NCBI GenBank assembly: GCA_018398765.1
Contig: JAHBMJ010000341.1
Span: forward strand, 31,420 to 50,163
DNA: 18,744 nt
Source: Chromera velia
Taxonomy: Eukaryota; Sar; Chromeraceae
Reading direction: 5' to 3'
The translations under genes and the position numbers were made by a program. The notes under the pieces are model-generated. The model was not told where the DNA came from. It was given only the letters and a program-made list of their open reading frames with translations, and made no database searches. Below, piece by piece: positions 1 through 12,686 of this stretch (positions are counted from its first letter, which is position 1; each line of letters begins with the position of its first letter).

Positions 1-719
1 AGACTCTCTATCAGGTTCAGAAAGGGGATGGAAACTCACGTTCTAGGCTTCACGGTCCAAGATGAGCCGAACATTTCTATCAGAGATGCACATTCTCTTA
101 ACTGTTCTCCGTGGACATGAGATCGCAGGCATACAATGAAGATACTTTAGAATGAAAATGAAGGTAACATCGTTGAGGTTCGAAGCCTGCAGACTCTGTA
201 TGGAGTCGTCTCTTCTGGAGACGTGCGGGTGGATTGAAGCCTGCAGACAAAGACTCTACCCACTTTTTTTGATATCGGCTCCATAGTCTCTCAGATCAGC
301 TGCTTCTGCACAGTTTATAGGGCTTTCTTTTCTTTCCCTTCCCTCCTTTCTTGCCTAGTCTGTGCGTGCAGGAGAGGATCTCCCAGTGACGCTCAAAAGA
401 TGAAGGGAGAGACGGGCGGAGTCGAAACAAGTACGGAAAAGGTGTAAAGGAACAAATTTAACCCTCACTCGCTCACTCAGTCGGACTTTTGCGGGGTCGA
501 TTGATAGATTTTCTTGTAGCCTGCATTCGCCCTTCTCCTCTCAGAATCAGGCTCGCTTGCGCTCGTTTTCTCTTCTGATCTTGAGCCTGAGCTTAAGTGG
601 AAAATGAAGATAAGCGCGGCATGCTAAAGAAAACATCCAAATACGGTGGGGTTCTCTGAACAGTTCTTTAGATCTGCCCCGTATTAGGACAGCAGACTCG
701 GATAAAAAACTATAAAGAA
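1..719. other. Region without recognisable gene
   Basis: No reading frame of convincing length or composition was found on either strand. The stretch is mixed-composition DNA with pyrimidine-rich patches near 325-360. It carries a short repeat, GAAGCCTGCAGAC, near 182 and again near 236, and a small hairpin, CGTCTC-loop-GAGACG, near 209-225. It could hold untranslated or intergenic sequence; nothing more can be supported. Confidence 0.5.
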
Positions 720-1470
720 AAAGACTTCAATAAGGGTGACGTTAAACTAAATGGCCTACGTCTAGTAGCTCTAGCTAACTTACATGCAAAATGATATGCC
801 AAAATTTGAAGTTAATTCTAATTTCTCATATTTGTTTTTTTTATTGGAACGTCCAATTTTGAATTATAACAAAAAACATATGTAAAATGAAAAAATACAT
901 AAACCAAATTAACTTATGTTTTTTAACATTGTCGTTTGCGGGGGCCAACGGTGCTGCCAACCTTTTCATAACAAAACGTACGTTGCTACAGCAGCAGTAC
1001 TTTATATAGCAAACTATAGCGCACCATATATAGAGTGTACCACTAAATCACTTATAGTTAGTTAGTTAGTTATAGAGCTAGTTAGTTAGCTATATAGCTA
1101 GTTAGTCAGTTAAGTGGTTAGTTAATTAGAGTATAGCTTACTATATTACTTATAAATAATTCATTCATAATCAATCAATGAATCAATCATTAGATTCATT
1201 ATAGTATATGATTGCACAATCGAATTGACGCAATCAATGCAGGACCTAGTCGAGGACTAGATGCAACAACTAGTACAACAATGAATCAACTAGCGAGGAT
1301 GACAGACAATGCTAGTTACAATAATTGACTAGGATCCAGGACTAGGATAATGACAAGACTATGATGTTAGCTGCTACATGCTGCTACTTGAGGTGGACTG
1401 CCAGTGGTAGGTGTAGTAATCAGCCCAGTGAGCAGCATTGGTCCATACGCATGATTAACTGTCGCGTCTT
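720..1470. other. AT-rich intergenic block with CTAG/TAGT motifs
   Basis: Base composition drops sharply to AT-rich, with no coding potential. A perfect inverted repeat lies at 871-880 and 915-924 (AAAAAACATA and its complement). TAGTTAG-type tandem units run at about 1056-1135, including the palindrome AGCTATATAGCT. ATCA-type repeats occur at about 1160-1200, and about seven CTAG tetranucleotides fall within about 1240-1345. This looks like intergenic or repeat-derived DNA, possibly an eroded element. Confidence 0.5.
1056..1135. repeat. TAGTTAG degenerate tandem repeat
   Basis: Successive TAGT/TAGTTAG units interleave with AGCTA units, including the 12-base palindrome AGCTATATAGCT. The array is imperfect and AT-rich. 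No function can be assigned. Confidence 0.6.
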
Positions 1471-2925
1471 GCATTCACGATATCTGAGAGTTTGTCCCAT
1501 CTTTGTGAGACTTTAATTCTCATCCAGCCGCGAGACATGCGGCAATACGCGTGGGTAGTCGCATTGCGGTCTATCGGCAAAGGATCCTTTCATTTTTCTT
1601 TTGGCTCGATCCATCATTTGATTGCTGGAGGCCGGAGTGCGGGACAAGGCGGGGCCGGAGGAAACGATATAGACTGATCATTGATGAATTGGTTCACTCA
1701 TTGGATAGGAAGAGAACGCACGGAACACGCACACTCGCTTCCCATCATGCACTTGTATACCTTGCACGCCTTTCTTTATACCTTTTTTGTTTCTGCCAAT
1801 GAGTCGATCGAGCAAAGTGGTACAGCGAAGGTGGAAAGGGAAACGGGGGGCGGGAAGGAAGGTCAGAATTGTTGAGCCGGTCGGCACATCTGACACTGGG
1901 CGTTAATTGAAGGCCCCGTCTGATTGCAGGACGTACGGGATCAGGAACAACAAGAATCGCGTTGTTGAATTCCATCCAAACAAGGCAAAGGAGCCCCAGC
2001 TCCGCAAGGGTAATTGTGTGCACTGACCAAACATTTCGTCCGCTTTTCAGTATCACTCTCTGTGTGTCTAGCCTGCCTTCCTGCCTCCATCTAGGATGCC
2101 TCTCTGTTTTTTTTTTTTGCCTGCCTGCCTGCCTGCCTGCCTATCTTCTTCTCTTCTTCCTCCCTCCCTCCCCCCCCCCCCCCAACCCTCCCACTCCCTT
2201 TCACAAGGGGCACGAATATGTCTACAAAGAAAGTGTTGACCTAATACACCCAGCAGAGCTGCCCTCCCACATGCAAGTAAGCCACGCGGGGGATGCACGA
2301 TGCATGTTCAAGCAGATAAGACAGGAAGGCAAGTGGGCGGGCAAAGACACAGGGAAAATCAGGCATAGAGAAGGGAAGGGAAGGGAAAGGAAGGGACGGA
2401 TGGACTGATTGATGGCATGAGAGGGGGGAACAACGATCACTCCCGTCAAGGCTGAGCTCGGGTGTGCAAAGGAGAGACGAATTTACCAAGAAAGAAGAAG
2501 GGGCGTGACAGTAGGGCAACCCCACTTCCCCCCCCTTCTCCTTCTCCTTTTCTGTTTGCGGAATTTCTTCTTCTTTTTCTTCTTTTGACGACTCCTCTCG
2601 GTTGATGGGAGGGAGGACGGATTTGGCGAAAGGATGGAAGATAAGGAAGGCTCGAAGGTGAGTGAATTCGTTCTTGCTGTCTTTCTTTCGTTCTTTCCTT
2701 CATTTTTCTCAACACCGATCTCTTCATGGATGGAGTCGCAGCATCGGGTAGAGCTACCGGAAGAGGAAGGGGCAGAGAATACATATGTGATGCCCGCCTG
2801 TTTCGTTTTGTCGGTGCATGTCTCGGTCCCTCCCTCTCTCTGCTTCTACCTCCACCCACCCACCCACCCGCCAGCCGCACATGCATCAGACAGTCCATCC
2901 ATCCGTTCATTTGCGCATCAATCAA
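1471..2925. other. Low-complexity region, includes 3' flank of the PKA regulatory gene
   Basis: Several overlapping frames are open on both strands, but none has domain-like composition; they mirror pyrimidine or purine tracts. A (TGCC)n tract lies at about 2118-2141, a C run at about 2170-2183, and purine-rich GGGAA repeats at about 2370-2400. The part next to 2926 lies downstream of the minus-strand PKA regulatory stop codon, so it should contain that gene's 3' untranslated region. No clear poly(A) signal was identified. Confidence 0.5.
2118..2183. repeat. (TGCC)n and poly-C simple repeats
   Basis: About six TGCC units are followed by CTTC-rich sequence and a run of about 14 cytosines. This is simple-sequence DNA in the flank of the PKA regulatory gene. 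Confidence 0.8.
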
Positions 2926-3012
2926 TTACCGGTATCTGTCTGCCCGAGACTGCAACATATTTTGCAGAGGTCCAAGGAGCCTCTTGAAGGCCAGACGGTC
3001 CAGAACAGCACA
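2926..3012 (-). CDS. PKA regulatory subunit exon 7 and stop
   Basis: This exon encodes residues 337-364, CAVLDRLAFKRLLGPLQNML and the tail QSRADRYR, then TAA at 2926-2928. The pattern LDRxxFxRLLGP is the conserved C-terminal helix of PKA regulatory subunits. The acceptor GTGCAG follows a run of TTTG units. Confidence 0.92.
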   Translation of the reverse strand, partial: CAVLDRLAFKRLLGPLQNMLQSRADRYR

Positions 3013-3475
3013 CTGCACGCACAAACAAACAAACAAACAGAAGAGAGTCAGAGAGAGCATCAACAAACCGACGGACAGCAGAAATCTCAAGAGAGAAAGG
3101 TAGGCCATACGTGGCACTACACAGCACAAGAAAGCTGTGAACAAGACCATTTTTATGGTTGGGAATCTATCGATTCACCGCTTTGCCGCGTACTGAATCG
3201 ATCTTTCGCTGGTCCTCCCAAATCTCCGTCTCACGGGGACGCAGTCGGAAGGAAGCAGGACGAGGAGCCGCACGTGCACCCTCCCGTCAAGCAGGCAACC
3301 ACTCAACCAGTGCCCTCCCTTCCGGATTGAGATGCATGAAAGGAACAAAGACCGAGAACTGACCGACCAACCGACCCACCTTGCAGGGTCCCTGAGCAAT
3401 CACATTTGCGGCTCGGGGCTCGTTGGTCAGGAGGGCCAGTTCTCCGAAGTAGTCACCCGCCTTGTACTCAGCCTT

Positions 3476-3515
<40 letters not shown>

Positions 3516-6411
3516 ACACACACACACACACACAGACAGACAGACGGACAGCGAAGGGGAATGAATACAGCGGGCGGATCGAGGCGACAGATAAACAAAA
3601 CAGATAGCCGCAGGGAAATCAGGCCAGCAGGTAGGCAGGTAAACACGACGCAGAGTCTGTCCGAACGAGTGGAAGGAATCCTCTGTGAGTTACGATGACA
3701 TGAAGGTACCCTCCCTCGACTTTGTTTTTGCCATCCTTCCTTGTCTGCTGTTTTTTTCGTTCCGCCCTCCCCCAAGCAAAGTACATACACTCTCTGCGGC
3801 AGACTCCATTTTTCGTCAGATCTCACTTGCCCTCACACAAAGCCGCACCCTTCGTTCCATACACCTCTGTCCCTGCCCACACTCCCTTTGTCCTTCCCTC
3901 TCTTTCTCTTTCTCCTCCCTCCAGTCCACCTGCGTACCTTCTCTGCTGCTGCCCCTGGGGTGTCCGCCTTCGTGACAATTGCGTTTCCTTCCTCGAGGAG
4001 AAAAAACTTGTCGCCCGGATCGCCCTGCTTGATGATGAACTCACCGTCCTGCGTCGAGTCAGTCGGAGAGGGTGAGTGCAGACACACATGCAGCAAAAGG
4101 ATATGTATGCATTGAATCATAATAAAGGCTGTTTCTTCCTTTTTGGATTCTGCTTTTCATTTCATTTTCTGATGTTGGGACGATGCCCCTCGCATTGGCC
4201 CCGCGTTGACCGAGCGAGGGGGTAGGGACAGAGCGATCGAGAAAGTTTGTTCGCCTGGTGCAAAAAGGCATCGAAGAGTTTGGGAGGAGAAACGCGTCAC
4301 CAGCGAGCTTACAACAGATCTCAGAATAAATTCACTTGCAGTCACCAGGACACCGAAGAGAAAAAGAAAAGAACTCACTTTGAATGTCTCTGTCTTGAGA
4401 GCATCCGCAATTTTGTTTCTCTCGTACGCGTCCATCGATTCCAGGAGGGGCACACTGATGAGGAACTGCTCATACATCTGTCTTCTCTTCGCAGCTGCGT
4501 CCTTCACGATAGCGTTGAACGTCTCTCTGTCCAGAATCCACACGATGGAGCTGCAATTGCGATTATGCGATACAACCACGAAGAGAAGAAAAGAACAAAT
4601 TTGCATGAAGTAACCCCGCAACAGAAATCATGAGGGAGATCACGCGCGCTCATGGTCAGCAGAGAACGTGCCTACGTGTGCATGTCAACACGCTCTCTCT
4701 GTGTGCGTGAATGCAAGGAGAAATGAAATCAACGTCACAGGCAAATGAGGCAAGCACACACAGAAACGGACATCCGCCCCTCCGTGCACCCGAAACTCCT
4801 CCCTTAATGAGATGAGTTGCTTCACCCTTTTCCCTCAACTTCTCGTCTGACGAATCGCAAACACCGGAGACAAAATGGGAAAGAAGATTGCGCCCCCCGC
4901 AGAAACGTAGACAGTCAAAGAACATCTTCAGTCATTTTTTAAAAATTGAAGGCAGCGACCCCAAATGAAAGCTGGGCAGTCAGACAGACTGCAGGCTTCT
5001 TTTTTCCCCCTCCTTCACTTCGGTCAGACAGACATGACATGCAGAGAGCCTGAAAGAGCCGGAGGTACAAAAGCTGAAGGAGAAAAGTAAAAGAGGAAGA
5101 AAAGAAAGAAAACTCCACGCCGTGTTCCGTTGAGCGGCCCTCCTTTACCCCACTAGACGACATCGTTGTCTCTCTTTGCATAGGAGAGGGACAGTGTTGA
5201 GCTCTCCTGACTGACAGACTGACTGACTGACTCTTCTCTGGCCTCCACGGAGGCAGCTCTGGGCACATTGTAGAGCAGTGCGAGTTCTCCGAAGACATCT
5301 CCTGCCTCGCAGGTCTTCACGAGCTTCTCCTCCGCCTCTCCATCAAACTTCTTGTAACAGTCAAGCACACCCTTCTCAATCACGTACAGGACATCTCCGT
5401 CATCTCCCTGAACGATGGGTCGCTCCTTCGTCTTCAGGCTCTGCGCTCATGTGCATGTACATGCATGGGAATTAGCGCGCATACATAGCGGCAGACGAAG
5501 AATTCTATGGATATTGAAAATGCCCTTTTCGCCCACTTCCTGCCTAAAGAGGAAGTGGACAGCTGCTCTCCGTGCGAGAGATTAAAGGGCACGTGTTCTA
5601 GCGGTTTCTGGTGATCCTCAAGGAAGCCGGTGGGAGCGGACCCCCTCAAGCTAATCTTCTATACGGTCGAAGAGAGTCAAAGCCACGGATGGGACGGGAT
5701 GGGATGGGGTGCGGGTGTTAGTGGTTTCTTGATGCACCTCATAGCGGTGGTGTGCTTCTTGCTGGACATACAGAGACACAGGGACAGCGGGTGAACTCTT
5801 CGGTGATTCTGGTGAGCACATGCTGGGCCGTGCGTTTGCGGGCTGACCTTTTCTTGCATAGCAAAAATGACTGTCTGGAGGTCCTTTTCGTCAAGAGAGG
5901 AGAAGAGGAGTGAGCTGGGCAGCACCTTCTTCAGCCGATTGATCTGTTCTGTTGACTTGTTGTAGACGGGCGGTGTGAATTCCTTCTTCTGGTTCCACTT
6001 GCCGTACGCCTCAGCAGACACTGAGGCACGAGGGCGGGCACCGTAGTTTTGGGCCGCAGGAGGAGGAGGGAGGTCGGCGACTTCATCATCTTCCTCTGCA
6101 GTCACGAAACATGTTATGCATGTATTCGGCAACAACACTATGATACCCACGGGGCGAAGATTCTGCGAACAACTGAAAAAAATCTGACGAGGACCTTCCG
6201 AGGGACGAGGGAGGCACAAGGGCCCGGACACACACTTACCGTCGTCTGAGTCTTCTTCTTCCTCAACATCGGCCGGTTTGACCTCATTGAGGACCTTCAA
6301 GACTTCGTCGCGAGGGACTTGAACAGAAGAACGGTCGATGGACATTTTGGGGTAGTCTGGTCCGTCGAAATCGTTCACGCTTCTCTCGACACAACAGCAC
6401 TTGTTTCCCAT
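2926..6411 (-). CDS. cAMP-dependent protein kinase regulatory subunit, seven exons
   Basis: The encoded protein should bind and inhibit the PKA catalytic subunit until cAMP releases it. Seven exons on the complement (6411-6240, 6095-5848, 5440-5232, 4550-4379, 4048-3938, 3475-3380, 3012-2926) join in frame to 364 residues. All introns are GT-AG with phases 1,0,2,0,0,0. The protein opens with MGNKCCC, a myristoylation and palmitoylation-type start. Residues 49-61 are acidic. An inhibitor-site motif RPRASVSAE is at about 76-84. Two cyclic-nucleotide-binding domains follow. Their phosphate-binding cassettes are FGELALLYNVPRAA (Glu192, Arg201) and FGELALLTNEPRAA (Glu316, Arg325), so both cAMP-contacting residues are present in each. 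The tail FKRLLGP...RADRYR is typical. There is no room for an RI/RII docking and dimerisation domain; apicomplexan R subunits are likewise acylated. The start at 6411 is preferred over an in-frame upstream ATG because Gly2 must be exposed. The size is close to the family norm of about 380. Confidence 0.95.
3380..3475 (-). CDS. PKA regulatory subunit exon 6 (cAMP domain B cassette)
   Basis: This exon encodes residues 305-336 with phosphate-binding cassette B (Glu316, Arg325). It is 96 bases, phase 0. Its acceptor CAG directly abuts a TG dinucleotide repeat that fills the 3' end of intron 5. The donor is GTGGGT. Intron 6 covers 3013-3379. Confidence 0.93.
3479..3534. repeat. (CA)n microsatellite, TG on the transcribed strand
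   Basis: About 28 CA units with one T interruption at 3511 lie in intron 5 of the PKA regulatory gene. Read on the coding strand, the array is (TG)n running straight into the CAG acceptor of exon 6. Confidence 0.95.
3938..4048 (-). CDS. PKA regulatory subunit exon 5
   Basis: This exon encodes residues 268-304, DGEFIIKQGDPGDKFFLLEE and the strand that follows, the front half of cAMP domain B. It is 111 bases, phase 0 on both sides, with acceptor CGCAG and donor GTACGC. Intron 5 covers 3476-3937. Confidence 0.93.
4379..4550 (-). CDS. PKA regulatory subunit exon 4
   Basis: This exon encodes residues 210-267: WILDRETFNAIV, the connecting helices between the two cAMP domains (KRRQMYEQFLISVPLLESM) and the start of domain B (NKIADALKTETFK). 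The acceptor is TTGCAG and the donor GTGAGT. Intron 4 covers 4049-4378. Confidence 0.93.
5232..5440 (-). CDS. PKA regulatory subunit exon 3 (cAMP domain A)
   Basis: This exon encodes residues 141-209 plus two bases, holding QGDDGDVLYVIEKG and phosphate-binding cassette A. The 3' boundary was chosen where GA|GTCAGT joins exon 4 in phase 2. That gives VEAREDSIVWILDR, which has the spacing expected between the cassette and the conserved Trp. The donor lies at the head of a GTCA tandem array. Intron 3 (4551-5231) is 681 bases. Confidence 0.88.
5848..6095 (-). CDS. PKA regulatory subunit exon 2
   Basis: This exon encodes residues 58-140: an acidic and proline-rich linker, the inhibitor-site motif RPRASVSAE, and the helical entry to the first cAMP domain (LFSSLDEKDLQTVIFAMQEK, matching the family's LFxxLDxxxLxxVxxAMxEK). 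The donor is GTCAGC. Intron 2 covers 5441-5847. Confidence 0.92.
6240..6411 (-). CDS. PKA regulatory subunit exon 1
   Basis: This exon encodes residues 1-57 plus one base: the MGNKCCC acylation start and a Glu/Asp stretch. It ends at GACGACG followed by donor GTAAGT. Intron 1 (6096-6239) is 144 bases, the shortest in the gene, and ends in TGCAG. The codon for residue 58 (Glu) is split across it. Confidence 0.9.
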
Positions 6412-7160
6412 GGTAAGCCGCGAACCTTGGTGGACGTCTTTACTCTGCACGGAGCAGGACTTGACACCCCGGGGGGCTAGAATTTCAGACCCAAACTCGT
6501 GCAAAGAACAGGAAACTGCACACCGGCCTGTTCGAACGTATCTTTATCGGACATGCCATGGCCACTTCTGCAGTCGACGTTGGAGCTTACGGAACCGGGG
6601 GCGGGGGGCCACGGCTCTGATATGCAGGCTAAGTTTAAGGCACTAATTATCCGATTAGTTGGCATTAAGTGTGTTCCTTGGATGGAATTTGTAAAGACGT
6701 GACCGTGTAAACCAATTCGCGCGGGGGGAACTCTTTATGCGAATTTAGTTTCGCGCTGGCTGGGGCCCAGATCATCGGCCCGTTGGCCCGCCGCCGCGGT
6801 GCCGTGTGCGCCGCCGCACACTGCATGAGCGAATATAGCGATCGACCATGATCGACCAAGCGATCGATTGATCAACACGAATATAGATGGATCGGGGCCT
6901 TCCTGTTTGATTGATGATTGATCTGGACAACGCGTGACAAGGCAAAGAGAAGGATGACCCCAGCCCTCTACTCAGCAGCAACTGATGGCTGGTGTCGAGA
7001 ACAGGGCCCCGGCCTTCGCTCAGATTCGTGTGTTTGCGTGTAGAGTACGAATTGAGACGTTGACTTTCGCATTTCAGTGTGAGCGGGCCAGGAGAGAATC
7101 TTCTTGTTTGATCATCTGCACGGCTATCTCAGATCGATCGTACTGAGCTCGATTGACGAA
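6412..7160. promoter_or_regulatory. Divergent intergenic region, probable shared promoter
   Basis: The PKA regulatory gene starts leftward at 6411 and the deubiquitinase rightward at 7161, leaving 749 bases that must hold both 5' leaders and promoters. A GC-rich island lies at about 6770-6825. A cluster of GATCGA/CGATCG motifs lies at about 6838-6870 and again at 7130-7156. CGAATATAG occurs twice, near 6830 and 6878. No TATA box can be assigned with confidence. The regulatory role is inferred from position only. Confidence 0.4.
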
Positions 7161-10268
<3,108 letters not shown>

Positions 10269-10767
10269 TTGCACGACACGCAACCTGGCAGCAGCTAAGC
10301 GCGGAAATTCCCATGGGGGAAGATGTAGAAGAAGTTGTTCGTCATTGCAGTAAAGAGAACAAAAACCGTCCTGACCTCGGTCCTGGCCCATCCATGTGTA
10401 TGTGTATGTAAAAGATGATGACCAAGGATCGAATCTCTTCGCAGATCGTCTGTCCATATTTGCAGCCAATGTGACAGCTGTGTAATGTTTTACCCAACTG
10501 GGCCACCCAACTGAATTGAGCTACGAGTACCTCGGAGTTGTGAGAGTTCTTTCATGTATACTGCATGTAACCCTCCAAAAAATTATGGAAATCGTTGGGA
10601 AATCTGTAGGATAGGATAGGATAAGATTAATGTTCCGGGTTGCCCCGCGGTCCACTGCTCGGCCTCGACTTGCACCGTAAGAAATTGATAAGAAATATCT
10701 AGTGAGAAATCCTAGGGAAATCTTAGTGAGATCCGAAGGAAATCTATGAGAATTGAATCGCAGCTTT
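10269..10767. other. 3' flank of ZUP1-like gene, no further gene
   Basis: This is sequence downstream of the deubiquitinase stop, expected to include its 3' untranslated region. A short GGATA tandem array lies at about 10610-10625. Repeated GAAATCT/GAAATC-type motifs are seen at about 10690-10745. No coding signal was found. Confidence 0.5.
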
Positions 10768-10807
10768 CAGAAGAAGTTTATTTTTTATTTTTTTTTAGGG
10801 GGGGGGG

Positions 10808-10837
10808 CTACCTTCCTGAACCTAATGTCCACTTAAA
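10808..10837 (+). repeat. Left terminal inverted repeat of composite unit
   Basis: It begins CTACCTTCCTGAACCTAA and pairs with the reverse complement of 12855-12884 at 26 of 30 positions. Confidence 0.7.
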
Positions 10838-11130
10838 AAAAAAATATCAAGATCGTCCGCACCTGCGGCGTGGCCAATCAAGTCTATCCAAATTTGCGGC
10901 CTAGCAAATCTTATTCAAAGAATATTTAAAAAAAAATGAAAAATAATAACGTATAAATAAATCGATATATTGCCTTTAAAATACTATTCATCCCTAGGTT
11001 TTGTACATATCATCATATATAATCATACAATGAATTGAGACGGTTAAAGCCGGTGAACCACTACTTAGGCTCTGGCCAACTACGGGGCATGACATACAAT
11101 GTTGGTTTGTTGACCTAGCGCATTGATCCA

Positions 11131-11975
11131 TTAACACATGTCAACACGAACTCTCTCCAATTTGGCTATATACTTCTCAACCGCCCTCATGCCGGCCAGA
11201 GGTTGGAACGACGAAATAAGAGCGATCATCTCTCAGACTTTCTTTTCATTCTCCCCCACTCCTCTACCAGCAGAGGCAGCCACCCATTGCGCAATTTCCA
11301 CCCGTTTCTTAATAGGCGTGCGCTCCTTTATTCTGCTGATGATTTCGTCAAGCTTCTATCTTTCTCTTTCTGTGTCCGCACATTCCGTCAGCAAGTGGAT
11401 CTCATCACAAACTTTTCTGCTAGAGCAAGCCAAGCAGGTCTTCCCTAGCTCCCCCCGCTGCACATAACCACCTGTCATTGCTCTCAGGAGAGGGCGGATG
11501 TTTGCAGAGGATTTAAGAAGACAAGGGGACAGCGTGCGTATGTGCAGATCGTTTCCTGTGTCTGACGGACGTGACTGCCATTTCCTTTCTGCTAGGAGGA
11601 GTATGGAAAGCCTCTGTCTGGAAGGGTTCTCTCTTTGGAAATCAGTGAGAACAGCATGGGGATAGAAGATTCTGTCTCTATTCCTGCTGCCTTCCTGCTT
11701 TCTAGCCTATTCCCCAAGCCATTGGTTCATCTGGATCTTGTAACACGTCTTTTTCCGTTTATATTTCCCCTTCTTTTTTAGTTTTTCTCGGCATGGCTCA
11801 TTCGTATCTTCAAGAAGAGAATTGTCAAGGGGCATAGCCAGACGTTTGGTGGAGGACACAAAGGGGGCACTAGAACCAGCGATGCACGCCTCCCATACAG
11901 CTGTGGGCAAGGTGCATTCTATAGATTTAAGAGATTGAAAGAAGCTGGCTATAATATCAATATTACATTCTAGAT
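11131..11975 (-). pseudogene. LINE retrotransposon ORF2 C-terminal fossil
   Basis: One continuous minus-strand frame runs from about 11975 to TAA at 11131-11133, broken by three in-frame stops: TAG at 11707-11709, TAG at 11356-11358 and TGA at 11233-11235. The conceptual product carries TCLACSSRKVCDEIHLLTEC, a CxxC...H...C zinc-binding motif typical of the region after the reverse transcriptase in non-LTR retrotransposons. It is preceded by a basic stretch (KLKKKGKYKRKK). No reverse transcriptase motifs are present, so the copy is 5'-truncated as well as nonsense-mutated. It differs clearly in sequence from the LINE at 13692-17603, so it belongs to another lineage. Confidence 0.75.
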
Positions 11976-12037
11976 TACATCATACATAGCTCGGTGCCAG
12001 TATATGGTCATATATAACATCTCTATTCATTTATCTT

Positions 12038-12364
12038 CTAAATTAAAAGACCCCCCAGCAGTGTGTGCACGTGGTCGAGGAAGAACTTCCCATCTCCATC
12101 TCTTCCAAGAAGTATGATCACAACGTATCCTTTCTTAACATCTAATTTTTTTATTGATTGTCTGCAATACAGTTTTCTTGCTGATGACCCTTCCTGACAT
12201 GCGATACGGAGCTCTTCAATATAAGCGAACATGCAATGCACTGCTGCTCTTTTTTCATATGTGAGTTCGATTAACATTAATGCGTACATACCATGCACTT
12301 GAAACCCATTCCCTTCTCTGTTGTCTTCGATCACAGCTTGTTTTGTTTGCGACCGAAAACGCAC
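12038..12364 (-). CDS. Unrecognised ORF inside the composite unit
   Basis: This open frame has 108 codons counted from a non-ATG start; the first ATG codon is about 27 codons in. The composition is protein-like, with several Cys, Lys-rich IKKLDVKKG and the end VVIILLGRDGDGKFFLDHVH. No known motif is recognised. A good donor-like sequence (GTATGT) overlaps the first ATG. The frame may therefore be an exon fragment carried by the element, or merely an open frame. It lies upstream, in transcription sense, of the LINE fossil but in a different frame. Confidence 0.25.
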   Translation of the reverse strand: MRFRSQTKQAVIEDNREGNGFQVHGMYALMLIELTYEKRAAVHCMFAYIEELRIACQEGSSARKLYCRQSIKKLDVKKGYVVIILLGRDGDGKFFLDHVHTLLGGLLI

Positions 12365-12686
12365 TGCCAGGCGTCCTTGCTGCTGTCTGTTTATGGAGGA
12401 GACAGGTCGAAACTTCCAAAAGCCCCTCGCGGTAATGGTGCCTAGGTATATTTCCTCACTATTGTACAGCGGTGAGCTTTTCCTTTCTCTCCCCTGTTAT
12501 GTCACCTTGGGTACTCTGAGAGGCAAGGTAATTGAACGAAAAGTCTGAAAGTCCGTCAATCTCGTCGATTTTTTTTTCTTCAGGGTTGTTTGGATATACT
12601 TGCACTTCGGGAGATGGGTGGACACACATGCAGCTGCGATTCGATCTTTAGACATCTGCGTTTCTTTAGACACCTGCATGCGGCAC

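Noticed and set aside
2446-2925. 159-codon open frame on the minus strand directly downstream of the PKA regulatory stop
   Set aside because: It is low in complexity, Arg/Lys/Pro-rich, mirrors purine tracts and shows no motif; better read as 3' untranslated flank.
3300-3600. CRISPR-like appearance of regular short repeats
   Set aside because: These are dinucleotide microsatellites in an intron, with no spacers and no cas genes, in a eukaryotic sequence.
11138-11467. 109-codon plus-strand open frame
   Set aside because: It is the antisense of the LINE fossil carrying the CxxC...H...C motif.
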